The notes: a model not told the origin generated them from the sequence alone. Shown: positions 24,525 through 37,600, counted from the first letter of the stretch. The stretch: 64,000 nucleotides of DNA from Vitis vinifera (GCF_030704535.1 NC_081813.1:5789001-5853000); one strand, 5' to 3'. Numbers and translations are program-made.

Positions 24525-27500
24525 TATCAAAATTTCTCATCTAGAATATCGGAAAAAAATTATCATTTAGATTTTAGGATGTCTAGTATGAAATTTAGGT
24601 GGTTGGATGAGAGTTATCTAATCGGACAAAGTTTCTTATCTAGATTATCGGATGCATGTGATAAATTTTAGTCATTGAATAAAAATACAAATGAATAGAA
24701 TTAGAATAATATTACAAATTTACATAAACCTTGGAGTAAATAAATGAAACTGAAATACATACGTGAGATATCACTTTATTATGATTCATTGTTAATCTTC
24801 GAAAATAACGGGTTTTATGACTTATTGTTAATCTTCGAAAATATCGGGTTTTGAGCCAAAACAACGCTTTTATAGGAAATAAATAAATAAATTTAATAAT
24901 TTTGCTCCACTTATGCCTAAAATGACCCTTTTTATCATGTACAAATCACATCATTAATATATATATCTATATATATATATATATATATATTAAATTTAAG
25001 TTAAAGCCTATCAATTGAGGTTTCATTTTTATGAGAAAATGATGTGGCACTCACCTAAAAGAAATTACACTGAATATAAAATTTAAAAGGAGCCTAAGAG
25101 TTATAATTTTATGGTCAAATTATTTTGACCCAAAATTTAAAAATATCTTTCATTAAGTTTGATTATTTTATAAACTATAAGAATATATTTGAATGTTACA
25201 ATGATTATATAAAAAATATTTTTGAAGAAGAATAAAAAATCAAGATTAATGTTTTGGTATTTTCTATTTATATTTTTGGAATGATTTATGTATTTATTTA
25301 TTTATTTCAAAAGTGAAAGAATAGCTCTTATTTTTACCGGGAGAGAAGCATTTTTTTTAATTTATTGATTTTCTTTATATTAAAAAAAATCCTATTTAAT
25401 TTGATTATGGAAAATAGTAAATAAAATAAAAAAAATTATTAGAAACTTATACATTCTCAACTTATTTAATCTTTATATAGAAAAGATAAAATAAACGAAA
25501 TAAATTTCAAGTAATGTATAAAAAAAATAACTTATTACTTTTTTTTTTTTTCATTCAAATACAATTTTTTTAAACCATAATTCTTAAGGAATTAATTATG
25601 GGATAAAATTTAACATTTAGATTGTAGGATGTCTACAATGAAATTTAGGTAGTTGGATGAGAGTTATCTACTCGATCATCGAATGTATGTGATAAAATCC
25701 AAATTATTGAATAAATGTACAAATGAATGGAATTAGAACAATATTACAAATGTACATAAACTTTGTTACAAATAAATGGAACTGAAATACACACGTGGTA
25801 CCATTTGATTGATGACTCATGGTTAATCTTTGATGTTTATAACAAAAATATCAAGTTTTGAGCCAAAATAGTCATTTTATGGGGAAAAAAAATTAAATTT
25901 AATCCCCTACTTATATTTAAAATAGTCATTTTATTAGAGTCATATCATTAAAATATATGTATTTTTATTAATTTAAGTTGAAGGTTCAATTGTCAATTGA
26001 TACTTTATTTTTGTGGAAAGATGACTTGGCTCATGCCACTAAAAGAGGTTATATTGAATATAAGTTTTAAAAGGGATCTAAGAGGTATATTTTTGTGGTC
26101 AACTAAACCATTTTGACCCAAAATTCAAAATTATCTTTCATCAAGTTTGATTATTTTATAAACTATAAGAGTATATTTAAATGTTACAATGATTATATAA
26201 AAAATATTTTTCAAGAAGAATAAAAAATCAAGATTAATGTTTTGGTATTTTCTATTTATATTTTTGGAATGATTTATTTATTTATTTTATTTCAAAAGTG
26301 ATAGAATAGCTCTTATTTTTAGTGCAAGAGAAGCATTTAAAGATTTTTTTTAAAAAAATTATTGATTTTGTTTATATTAATTTTTTTTATATTTAATTTT
26401 ATTATGAAAGATAGTAAATAAAATAAAATATAATTAAAATTATTAGAAACTTGTACATTCCCACCTTATTTAATCTTTATATAGAAAAGTTAAAATAAAC
26501 TTAATAAATTTCAAGTAATATATAAAAATAACTTATTACTTTTAAATCTTTTTTTCATTCGAATACAATTTTTTTAAACCATAATTTTTAATGAATTAAA
26601 TTATGGGATAAAATTTCTCATTTAGATCATAGGATGTCTAAGATGAAATTTAGGTCGTTGGATGAGAATGATCTAATCCGACAAATTTTTTTATCTAGAT
26701 CATTAGGTATATATGATAAAATTTGAGTTGTTAAATAAAGGTACAAATGTACATAAACTTTGGTAGAAACAAATAGAATTGAGATGCACACGTGCTATCA
26801 TTTGATTGATGACTCATGGTTAATGTTCGATATTTACAACAAAAATATCGAGTTTTGGGCCAAAACTGGGAAAAAAAATTAAATTTAACCACTTTGTTAG
26901 GCATATGTTTAAAATGACTTTTTTATTTCCATGTAAGAGCCTTATCATTAAAAAATATATTTTAAAAAAAAAATTAAATTGAAGCTTCATTTTTGTGGAA
27001 GGATGATGTGGCCCTCACTAGATTGGAAATAGGTCACATTGAATATAAGTTTTAAAACATTTTGACTCAAAATTCAAAAATATCTTTGATCAGGTTTGAT
27101 TATTTTATAAACTATAAGAGTATGTTTGAATGTTACAATGATTATGTAAAAAATATTTTTCAAGAAGAATAAAAAATTTCTATTTATATTTTTGGAATGA
27201 TTTATTTATTTATTTATTTCAAAAGTGAAATAACAACTCTTATTTTTACTGCCAAAGAAGAATTTAAAGATTTTTTTAATTTATTGATTTTGTTTATATT
27301 AAAACTTAATTTTTTCATGTTTAATTTTATTATGAAAAATAGTAAATAAAATCAAATATAATTAAAATTATTAGAAACTTATACCGTCTCAACTTATTTA
27401 ATATTTATATTAAAAAATTAAAATAAACCAATTAAATTTCAAGTCATATATAAAAATAACTTATTAATTTTAAATATATATTTTTCGTTCAAATACAATT

Positions 27501-27535
27501 TTTTAAAACCATAATTCTTAATGAATTAAATTAAT
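24525..27535. repeat. Three tandem copies of a roughly 1-kb AT-rich unit
   Basis: Direct copies lie at about 24525-25573, 25574-26575 and 26576-27535. Each starts AAATTT(C/A)xCATxTAGA, then AGGATGTCT (24576, 25626, 26631), GAAATTTAGG, GTTGGATGAGA, later ACACGTG or ACGTGAG, AGTTTTGAGCCAAAA-like sequence, GATTATTTTATAAACTATAAGA, and finally TTTTTxAAACCATAATT. The periods are about 1050 and 1005 bp. The copies differ by small indels and many substitutions. No open reading frame is conserved among them. They may be tandem duplicates of a non-autonomous element. Confidence 0.85.
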
Positions 27536-29065
27536 TCACCCAATGATACGTAGGAATATACAATTATGACATAGACATTGAATCACACAATGGACACAAG
27601 ACATACCTAGGAAGCCTCCTACAAAGTTTCAATCAAAATATTTATAGAAGCAAAACCTAGGGACCTATCAATGACGAATATAACCTACTAAATATGAAAG
27701 AGTTATATAGTATGAATGTTATCTACTCCCATGAAACTTATAGATAAAATAACATACTCTCAAGTTCTCATTTTTTTAAAGGTTTATTGAAAAGTTTTTT
27801 TTTTTTTTTTTTTTACACCCAAACCTTAATTTTTAGTCACTTCATATTAAGAATTTTTTTTTTACAAATTTTAGAAAAATTTAAGAGCAAATATATATTG
27901 GGGCTTAAACGCCTTTAACACAACGCTTGAGCATCCTTTGTTGGACATTTGGACATTTGACTGTGTTTTTTCTTATTTTATTGACAAATTGCACCCTATT
28001 AATCATAATTGTTTTTAAGCTTCCCTTTTTGTCTTTTTTACTCAAATGTACACTTTTAAAATTATTATTACTAGCAAAATTGTTAACTTAATTGTTACAT
28101 TAACAATAAATAATGCAAATAGCTACTATGATATACCTTCTTTGTTTTTTTTTTTTTAATGAAAATCATAGCATAATTCGGTTATTTTAAATCTTAAAAG
28201 GGTATTGTTTGTTGGAAAGTGTTTTAAATGAAAAAGGTTATGAAATGGAGAATAAAAAAATAATATATGTATTTGTAGACCATAAAAATTATGGTGACCT
28301 CATTTTGAACTTTGGTTTTGGGTCTAGTTCATCTTCCATATTTTTTGGGCCTTTTTTTTATTTAAATTTGAGCCTAAATTCCAAGCTTATTTCTTACTCA
28401 TTCTAATCTGAATAAATTCTAACCCTTCATTTTCACTTTGATATCTACCATCCATTTCAAAGTGAATATCAATGACTTCATTTTCACCTTTACAATCGCC
28501 TAAGCCATTTCTTCTTCTTCTTTTTCTTCTTTTATATTTCTTTTTTATTCATTTCTTCTTCTTTTTGTTTCTCATACCCATGGTCGCCTCACACACGCAC
28601 ACACCATTCTCACTACCGATTACACATTTATACCATCCCCACTGGCATCACTCCCCCATGACCCCTCATCTCTTTTTTTTTTCTCTCTCTCTCTCTCTCT
28701 TTTTCTCTCTTTTGCCCCTTCTTCTCTATCCCTCTCATTCTCACCCATACTATCCCTTACTACTACCATTGCCTCTCCTTACTGGCACAACCCACTGCTG
28801 GTGGCCATTATCCCCCCAACGAGGTGTCCCCACTCCGATTGACACCTCTCTCTCTCTCTCTCCCTTATTTCCCTCTATTCCTCTTTTTTCTCCTTATATT
28901 TCTCTTTTCCTTTCTTTCTTTCTTCATCTTACCCACCATACCCATTTTTTCTCTAATTTCCCATGTCACCATTCTTCTCCCACATCGATCACCATAAGTA
29001 GAAAACCTCACCACCGCATGGATTACCACCATCTTCATGCTCATAGTTGCTTCATTACAATATTT
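27536..29065. other. Gene-free AT-rich and pyrimidine-rich region
   Basis: After the 1-kb repeat array there is an AT-rich stretch with long T runs (about 27798-27815 and 28144-28158). From about 28490 it becomes a long polypyrimidine tract. No protein family was recognised on either strand. Confidence 0.6.
28490..28930. repeat. Polypyrimidine low-complexity tract
   Basis: The plus strand is dominated by TTCTTC, (CT)n and CCC runs, including (CT)n at about 28682-28700 and 28847-28861. The purine/pyrimidine strand asymmetry spans more than 400 bp. It creates a 225-residue open frame rich in Leu, Phe, Ser, Pro and His that I do not regard as a gene. Confidence 0.7.
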
Positions 29066-29117
29066 CATCTTAGGCATGGTTCAAAGTTGCAGTATTGGTC
29101 ACTAACTCAGAGGGTCC

Positions 29118-29175
29118 TAAGGTATATATGTCGTCATATATCGGCTTAAGGTATATATGTCGTCATATATCGGCT
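29118..29175. repeat. Perfect 29-bp tandem duplication
   Basis: Two identical adjacent 29-mers (29118-29146 and 29147-29175) begin TAAGGTATATATGTCG and end ATATATCGGCT. They lie just inside the left end of the MULE-like element and could be subterminal repeats. Confidence 0.9.
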
Positions 29176-29813
29176 TAGTATCGGACGATATGCAAAATAA
29201 GATAATTAGAAAGTTCAACAAATTATAAAAATATTATGTAAATTATAAATAAATAAATAAATAAAATAGGTACAATTAAATAAGGTCAAAAAATTTAACA
29301 AAACAAAATTAACTCATATTTAACACTATTTAAATAGTTATAAAGACATCTATTGAAAGTTATTTGTGATAATGTTAAGAATATAAATTATTTTATTTCA
29401 AATATAATAATATATTTACCAAATTAGGTACTTAATTCTCATTTTACCAATAAATGTATTTTATATTTTATTTCATAAATGATATAACCATATAATCATA
29501 TCATATCAACCACCCAAATGTATAAAATATAACCATATAAAATCATACCAGCCACCAACATAACCATTAAATATAAATATAAAGGTATTTGACATTAATT
29601 TTTTTTTTTTTTACTTTACCAATTTCTCTTCCCACCCATAGTCCACAATACCCACGCAATACCCATGACTGCAAAATTCTAACTCCACAACCCATATTAG
29701 ACAGGAGAAGTGGAGATGAATCTGATTGTGAGGGAAGGTTGCCAGATCAATGAAAGACCAAAGGTTTCAATCCACTTGATGAACACCATCGCGACACTAT
29801 CAACACCACATCA

Positions 29814-30563
29814 AATATTAGGATAGAGCCTTAAAAATATGATATGATGTAATAGGCTCTTGAACTTTATTATTCATTTAATAAAGTCCCAATTCACTTT
29901 TATCTATCATATTTCCATGCACTATACCTTATAAGCACTCTAGCTTGCATTTTTTGCATTATATGTAACTTGGGTGCATTAGAGGTTTCATGGAAGATCC
30001 AAGTCATAAGTTTATTGCAAATAGATGACTTATTCACAATCAATTCGTGGGTCTAAGCAACCCATTAGAGGTTGTAGTGCACCATATCCTAATTGGAGAT
30101 ATAACTAATCTTAATTATTAAGATAGGTTTTCCATGGTAAGTGCACTAATGTGTATGGTTACACATTAGACAATATTTATGGTAAGTCATGACTTAAGAC
30201 TATCAAGAAGTCATAACCTCACCAAGTTGGTTCATTGTATTATCTCTCAAACTTAAGAGAATATTGAGTTTGTGCAGAAGTTAGTAGTGGTTTTGACCTA
30301 TGGGTGAAATCGTAAGTTGATCATATATTCCCTATGGATTAGATCACTATTATTGAAAATTGATAGCAATAGGTTTTCTCAATAGAAACATCATGATATC
30401 TCTTGAGATTAAGATAGTGTGTCTCATTGGGTGATTCTAAGGAAGTTTGTTCATAGAAACTATGGTCATAATAGTTCCTTAAGTGGAACTTGACATAGGT
30501 TCTTTAAGAGCTAAGTGAGAAAACAAAGACTATACTTAATTAAGAAAAACACTCAAAAGGGGG

Positions 30564-30609
<46 letters not shown>

Positions 30610-32830
30610 TTGAATTGGGATTTTCAAAACTTTTTAATCACAACAAATTCAAACACAATATAACCAAAATAAAGAGATAGAGTTAGAGAATTCAAACTCA
30701 GGTTTATAGTGGTTCGGCACTTTCTTGCCTACGTCCACTCTCTTCAATTTCCTAATCGAGTGAGAGTTCCACTAACTTGAAGCTTCAACCAAGCTTCCAA
30801 TCTTCTTACACTTGGATTCTGGCTCCAATGGGCTCTTATACAATCTCTTCAAGATTCAAATCTCTTGAAGGCTTTAACACTAAAATTTTTATAAGAAATA
30901 ATCCCTCAACCTAGCTTAAGGATAGCTCAAATACAAGACAAGGCTAGGATAACACACAAGAGTGCACTAAAGGATATGCAAGTGGTGATTTAATGCACCA
31001 TGAAGGAAATGAGAGCTTTTTGATCAAGAACAGGTAGGTAGACTATTGAATGCAAGTGTTCTCTTATCAATAAATGAAGTGGAGCTCTCAATTTATAAGT
31101 TTCTAAGCTCGGGAGGCAAAAACAACAAAAGGTAACCTCGTCCAGTCGAGCTAAGGGTCGACCGATTCACTAGTCGTTGGAGCATTTAATGCTTGACAGG
31201 TTACCGTTGCCTCGACCGGACCTCGATCGGGAAGAAAAGACTACTGTGAGAAAGAAAAACTTTTTGGCATCCCTCGACCGGTCCTCGATTGGACGAGCAC
31301 AACCGATCGACCGGTTCCTCAATCAGTTGAGCCGATTGGCCATAACATCGACTAGTTGAGCCTTTTTTGCCTCGAAAACCTATTTTTTTAATTTCTTTCT
31401 TTTCTAACATTTAGGCAAGGTCTTTAGGTGAATTATTAAGCCAATTATAAAACATTTTGCCTAAGGTACATTAGTTAAAAACTCGGGTTTTAATGAAATC
31501 GAAGTTTTAAAGAATAAACCGAGTTTTTTAAGATGCATGAAACGTGTGAAAATCCTAAGTGCACTCATGCATTCATCTTACATTAGTTTCCTATGATCAC
31601 AAGTCTTCCAAGCGTCTCGATCTTGTATCAATTTGGTCCTTTGATGAATTTTCGAGTTTATGCTTGAGATTCTTAATCATTAAACCAATTAGTCACTTAA
31701 CCATGGTTTGTTATCATCAAAACCCGATTAGGATAACCCTTGGGCTAATACTAAGATATGTCATTGAACACATAATAGGATTATTTATAACTCAAGAACA
31801 GTAGAGATAGTCTTGAAAGGCTACTAGCTTTCACCTTATTAGACTACAAACACCAATTCACGGAGATACTAGATGCAATGAATAGTAGGTCATGAACTTG
31901 AGCACATGGTGTCTCACTATTATTTACATAAGATACTATGAGTTCAGTTGCTTTTTTGTAGTGGGATGTTGAATCAACTTCAAAATTGAATTATGAAGGA
32001 ATCAATACTCATATGGGTCTTATTGATCCCCACTCTGAGCTTATATACCTTATTGGCATGAGTTATGAGGGTCAGATTGACTCAAGGTTCACTTTTTGTG
32101 CATAAGGTCATTTTGGTAATTAGGTAAGGTTGCATAGGAGTAAGTGAACAAGGTTTTTGGATTTAGCTAATTGATTAATTAGTAAGCCATGTTGGGTTAA
32201 TTAATCAATCAGGACCGATTTTAATCTAAATTAAGTGACCTAAGCCCTTAGTTGGCTCAAGTCATTTAAATCAAGTGAGGAACCTTATAAATACCCCCTT
32301 AAGGGTTAGGGTTTCTTTTTTTTTTTTTCTTTCTAAATAGTCATTTTCCACTTCTAAAAAAGCGAGAAAGAGTTATAGTCTCTACCCTCCCTTTTATCAT
32401 CATCGAAAGTATGACAAGATTAAGGTTCAAGACATCAGGTGGAAAACTCCAGATTAACGAGACTTATTATGACTTCGTTCTTCATCTTCATTTCGTGGAA
32501 TCGATTCAGAAGCATCTGAATCTCAAGTATGGTTTTCGTTATCATATTATAAATCTATATAAAGATTTTAAAATGTTTTTTTTTTTCGTTGTGCATAGGA
32601 TTTAGAAAAGCCTAGGATGGTTATACATGTTCCTAACTTGATCCAAGCTTAAAAACTAGAGAGATCCAAGATTTTCCCATCACCAAAGCTCCTACACTCT
32701 AGCAATGCTCGATTTTCAAAAAATCAGGTAAGTCCTAAATCGTTTGTGTTTTCATCATTTGGTTGATTCTCTTCTTATAGTCTTCCAAAAGGGTCACATG
32801 TTGGGTTAAATTTGTTTTTTCTCCTTTTTC
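29814..32830 (+). mobile_element. LTR-retrotransposon-like debris (possible solo LTR with nested insertion)
   Basis: The stretch from about 29814 (TTAGGATAGAGCC) looks like the start of a plant Copia-type LTR. A TATAAATACCCCC block near 32287 could be the promoter region of the same LTR. Between about 30540 and 31790 the sequence changes character and looks like a separate nested insertion. No gag-pol coding sequence is present, and I could not define paired LTRs or a target duplication. The call rests on general resemblance and is tentative. Confidence 0.35.
30567..30602. repeat. (GA)n microsatellite flanked by G runs
   Basis: About 18 GA units lie between an 8-G run (about 30559-30566) and another 8-G run (about 30602-30609). 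Confidence 0.9.
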
Positions 32831-33180
32831 TTTTTTCATCTTCTCATTAATGCATTGAAAGATTCAATTTCAGAATCATGGGTATTTGATTTTGGGGAAT
32901 CCCTGGTTTTTATTAAAAATTTCTAAATTTTTCTTATGATTGAAAAGAAAGGAGAATCTTCGTATTATGTTAGAAAATTTTGTGTAACTTAACCGAGTCG
33001 ACCGAGTTAACTCAAAATCTTAGTCGAGTCAATCGAGTCACACTGAGTCTCACCAGTTCAATGTCAAGTTCATGCATTATATGGTATCTAGTATCGAATT
33101 CATAATGGTAGTTATCGAGGCATATACGACTCGACTGAGTCTTACCAGACTTGACTAGTACTTTGAACCCTCATCTTAGG

Positions 33181-33782
33181 GTTTCAAAATGGGCGAGTTT
33201 CCTTGATCTTAATAGTGTATGTATGTGAATTTGGATATTGTTTCTAGGCTTTGAATTGAGTTTCTTTTTATTTATTTATTTGTATTTTAGCCTTTGTATG
33301 TTTGGATATCTATTTGGGTTTGGATATTTCTATTGGGCCTTTTGGTATTAGATTTAAGGTAATTTTTTTAGATGTTGTCTTGGCATATTGATTTTAGGCT
33401 CTGGTTTGGGCTTCATTTAGTGAGTTTAGGCTAGAGACATTATTTCCTTGGGGCTATTGATTTTTAATTTGGGCTTGCATATGTGTTTTGGGCCTAATTA
33501 AATTTATTTGGCATTGGATTGGGATTGGATTATGGGATATTTTTGTTGGGCTACTGATTTATTGGTTCGGACCCTTAGATATTTGATTCACTATTTTGGG
33601 CTTGATCATGTTATTGCCTTCTCATTTTGGGCCTTATTTTCTATTATGCATGAGCCTATCTTTGGACACTTCTGCTTGGAGCATGAACGCTGAGCATGTG
33701 GAGGCCAGATTTTGCTGAAGAAAATGAGGCTTGGGAAGCTTATAAAAGGGCACAAAAACCCTAGGCTAGTAAATTTTTTGTT

Positions 33783-33820
<38 letters not shown>

Positions 33821-34492
33821 ATCTAACTTAAAATTATTAAAAATTTTATTGACCAATCTATAATTATATATATATATTTATTAAAATTATCATAAATTCC
33901 TTTAATATGTATTTATATTCATTTGTTTAAAAAAATCATAAATAACTAATAAAATTATTAATTTTATTGAAATATTTTTATCACATTTTGATAAAAAATA
34001 AAATAAAATAAATCTTTCAAAATTTTTAAATACGTTTTCATATAAAATATTTTATTTGAAAGTTTATATGGAAAGTTTCATTAACAAATTTGTTTGAAAT
34101 TTTTTGGGTTTAGAATATATTTAAATTATTAAAATTATTGTATTTATCTTGTAAAATTAATTTTTTTATATTTATATTTTCTGAAATATTAAAAAAACCT
34201 AAATTTTTAATTCTTTAAATATTTTAGTGATTTTTCTATGTATGAGATGTAAATTGATTAGTAAAAGATTTTAATGAAATGGATATTAAATTTATATCAT
34301 AATTATTATTTTTTTAGGTGAATTATTATATATTTTCAATGAATTTTTATTATCCATTTTTTCAGAAAATTAATTTATTAACTTCAAATGATTTCATCTT
34401 AATGCATCTTAGATTCTTAAACCAAGGCCTTCAAAATTTGGAAGAAACGTGACTAGGGAGAGCTATTTCCAGGATTATTTCCTATCCGAGCC
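33181..34492. other. Gene-free region upstream of PWP2
   Basis: From 33240 to 33720 the plus strand repeats degenerate GGGC(C/T)T-containing phrases such as TTGGGCCT and TTTGGGCTT. After that comes an (AT)n microsatellite (33786-33814) and about 600 bp of very AT-rich DNA. The PWP2 promoter must lie in the last part; no clear TATA box stood out. Confidence 0.55.
33786..33814. repeat. (AT)n microsatellite
   Basis: About 14 AT units. A similar AT microsatellite lies at about 24958-24991 inside the first 1-kb repeat copy. Confidence 0.9.
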
Positions 34493-34585
34493 ATGTCGGG
34501 ACTAGCACGGATTTGCAGCCAAACAAGGACCTTAGGGTTTTACAAGGGTTTTACTCACAGGATGCGCCATCGCTACTGCCGGTGA
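34493..34585 (+). promoter_or_regulatory. Upstream ORF and telo-box in the PWP2 leader
   Basis: An ATG at 34493 opens a 30-codon frame (MSGLARICSQ...RMRHRYCR) that ends in TGA at 34583-34585, 18 bases before the PWP2 start at 34604. If transcription starts upstream of 34493 it would be a uORF able to reduce PWP2 translation. The same stretch contains TTAGGGTTTT (about 34531-34540), the reverse complement of the telo-box AAACCCTAA. The transcription start is unknown. Confidence 0.4.
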
Positions 34586-34603
34586 CCTCTTCTGCCAAAA
34601 ATC

Positions 34604-37600
34604 ATGAATTTCAGGTTTCAAAACCTCCTGGGAGCTCCGTACAGAGGTGGAAACGTCGTCGTTTCGAACAACACTCTCCTCATCTCTTCCGTTGGCAACC
34701 GTATCTCCGTCACCGATCTCCTAAAATCCCAAACCCAAACTCTCCCTACACAGTCCTCCTCCAACATCGCCCGCATCGCCGTCTCTCCTGACGGCAATTT
34801 CCTCCTCGCCGTCGACGACCGCAACCGCTGCCTCTTCATCAACCTCCCCCGCCGCATCGTCCTGCACCGCATCTCCTTTAAAAAGCCCGTCTCCGCCATC
34901 CGGTTCAGCCCCGACGCTGCCCTCATCGCCGTCGCCACCGGAAAATTGCTCCAAATTTGGCGCTCTCCCGGGTTCAAGAAGGACTTTTTCGCATTTGAAT
35001 TGGTTCGGACTTTTGCTGATTGTGATGATAAGGTCACTGCGCTGGATTGGAGCCCTGATTCGAATTACGTGCTCGCTGGCTCGAAAGATTTGACAGTGAG
35101 GTTATTTTGTTTGAAGAAATTTGATAAAGAATTGACTGCTTTGAATAAGCCTTTCTTGTTTTTAGGGCATAGAGATTCAATAGTTGGTGCATTTTTTGGC
35201 GTGGATAATAAAACGAATAGGGTTTGTAAGGCTTATACGATTACAAGAGATTGCTATATATTTAGTTGGGGTTATAGCGACAATGAAGGTAAGGTTGAGG
35301 AATTGGGTGGGGAAGATTCAGAGCCCCCCTCTCCAGGTACCCCGGAGAAGGGGTCGGATAGGGATGGGAAAGGTGGTTTGGAGGCAAATGTTGGAATGAG
35401 GGTGAAGAAAAGGAAGGGTTTTGATGATATTGGTGGTGATTTGGTAGAAGAGTGTGGTAATTTGTTGCATAAAGGAAAATGGGAGCTGTTGAGGAAGGAT
35501 AATTTTAGTCAGGCGCCTGCTAAGTTGACCACCTGTGATTATCATCGGGGGCTTGATCTTGTGGTTGTGGGGTTCTCAAATGGTGTGTTTGGGCTGTATC
35601 AGATGCCTGATTTTGTGTGCATTCATTTGTTGTCAATATCCAGAGAGAAGATCACAACGGCAGTTTTTAATGACCTTGGAAATTGGTTGACATTTGGATG
35701 TGCAAAGCTTGGGCAATTGCTTGTGTGGGAATGGCGATCAGAGAGTTATATACTGAAACAGCAAGGACATTACTTTGATGTGAATTGTCTTGCATATTCT
35801 CCGGATTCGCAGCTCTTGGCAACCGGAGCAGATGATAATAAAGTCAAGGTGAAACAAATATGGGGGATGCTTAAGGACATTAATCTTGTTTTTATATCAT
35901 ATGGGTTATTTGTCTTGTTTGTACCTCAAAATGTCATTTTCAGCTCTTTGCTTTTGCTGTCACATTTGCATATGATTTTTTAAATCAAGATGTGTGTTTG
36001 CGTGGTGTGTTATTTGCCAACTATCAAAGTGATTTTAGCTTATAGTTTTTTTTTTTTTTTTTTTTTTTTCAAATCATCCTTGATTTTTCTAAGTGCCTTA
36101 TCTCATTCCCATAGCCAGTCAGTTGGAAGCATACATATGCTTCTTTATCGGTTTATTCAATCTTCCAGGGTTTGGATCCTTGTTCTCTGGTTGATTGCTG
36201 TTAAAAGAGGAGAAAAAAAAAGGAAATACGATTTTGAGTCTAATCTCTATGTTGATTTGATTTGAAAAAGGCAAAAGTTATTAACTTAGCGTAAAGTAAT
36301 ATTGAGATTGATTGTGTGGGGCCTTTTGTTTTCTGTGTTCCGCGTTCAAGAAAATTAATTTCTTTTATTTTCTCTACATTTTCTCCATAACCAAACGGAT
36401 AATTATTAATCACAGATAGGAAATCTCATATCAAAATACCCTCAAATATTGTTTTCTGAAGTTGCATGCTTGCTTTTCTCCAGGTGTGGACTGTTTCCTC
36501 TGGTTTTTGCTTCGTAACATTCTCTGAGCACACAAATGCAGTCACTGCATTACATTTTATGTCTAATAACAATTGTCTGTTAAGTGCATCTCTGGATGGG
36601 ACTGTTCGTGCTTGGGATTTATTTCGATATCGGAATTTTAGGACATTTACAACCCCTTCTTCCAGGCAATTTGTTTCTTTGGCTTCTGATCAGAGTGGTG
36701 AAGTTATCTGTGCTGGAACTTTAGATTCATTTGAGGTACTTTCATTATGAATTTTCACACTGCACTCCTATAGCTATATTTTTTTTTTTTTTTTTCTAAT
36801 ACAGTATTTTTAATACATATATTTTAGATTTTTGTTTGGTCAATGAAGACGGGCCGCTTGTTGGATATTCTTAGCGGTCATGAAGGTCCTGTTCATGGGT
36901 TGATGTTTTCTCCTACAAATGTGAGTTGACTTACACTGTCAGTTTGTCTGCTCTGGCTGTATTTTACCTATACATTCAAATTAAAGTGGTTATTGTATGT
37001 ATATTTCTAGTGATGATGTTAAGTTTGGTATCTACACTTCCAGTGATGTTCTTTAGTTTCTAGGAAGCATTAATTTCACAAATACTGACTATTTTAGATT
37101 CTTTCCTCATTTGGAACTTAAATGGGATGTAATGTTTTCAAATCTAGGCAATCTTAGCTTCATCTTCATGGGACAAGACTGTTCGATTGTGGGATGTTTT
37201 TGAAGGAAAGGGTGCTGTTGAAACATTTAACCACACACATGATGTTCTTACAGTTGTTTACCGTCCGGATGGAAAGCAATTAGCTTGCAGCACATTAGAT
37301 GGGCAAATCCATTTCTGGGATCCAATTGATGGTTTGTTAATGTACACAATAGAAGGCCGTAGAGACATTGCTGGAGGACGTCTCATGACTGACCGTAGAT
37401 CTGCAGCTAACTCCAGTTCAGGGAAGTGCTTCACAAGCTTATGTTATTCTGCTGATGGGAGTTACATATTAGCTGGAGGAAGTAGCAAATTCATTTGTAT
37501 GTATGATATTGCTGATCAGGTGAGTTTGCTGAATGTTTTTGTATGAAAATAACTTTTTTCCTCTTCCAGAGGCCTTGTGCTTTTGTTTTCACACTTCTTA

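Larger units (their letters stand above)
29075..33171. mobile_element. Candidate non-autonomous MULE-like DNA transposon with 9-bp TSD
   Basis: The 9-bp direct repeat CATCTTAGG occurs at 29066-29074 and again at 33172-33180. Immediately inside are inverted ends: the left begins CATGGTTCAAAGTTGC and the reverse complement of the right begins AGGGTTCAAAGTACTAG, sharing GGTTCAAAGT. Further in, GGTCACTAACTCAG (left) resembles GGTAAGACTCAG (right, reverse complement), so the inverted ends may extend to about 40 bp with gaps. A 9-bp target duplication is the hallmark of Mutator-like elements. No transposase is seen; the interior is AT-rich, with LTR-like debris, a (GA)n tract and a cluster of CGACCGG motifs. 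Class assignment is inferred from the duplication length; the ends themselves are read directly. Confidence 0.65.

Noticed and set aside
28472..29149. 225-residue open frame, plus strand
   Set aside because: It is translated from a polypyrimidine tract, is nearly all Leu, Phe, Ser, Pro and His, shows no domain, and runs into the end of a transposon-like element.
30540..31800. Attempt to define a complete nested LTR retrotransposon
   Set aside because: I found no paired LTRs, primer-binding site, gag-pol or target duplication, so only a tentative LTR-like label is given.
34618..35037. 139-residue open frame, minus strand
   Set aside because: It lies antisense to the first PWP2 exon; codon constraints of the real gene leave the other strand open.
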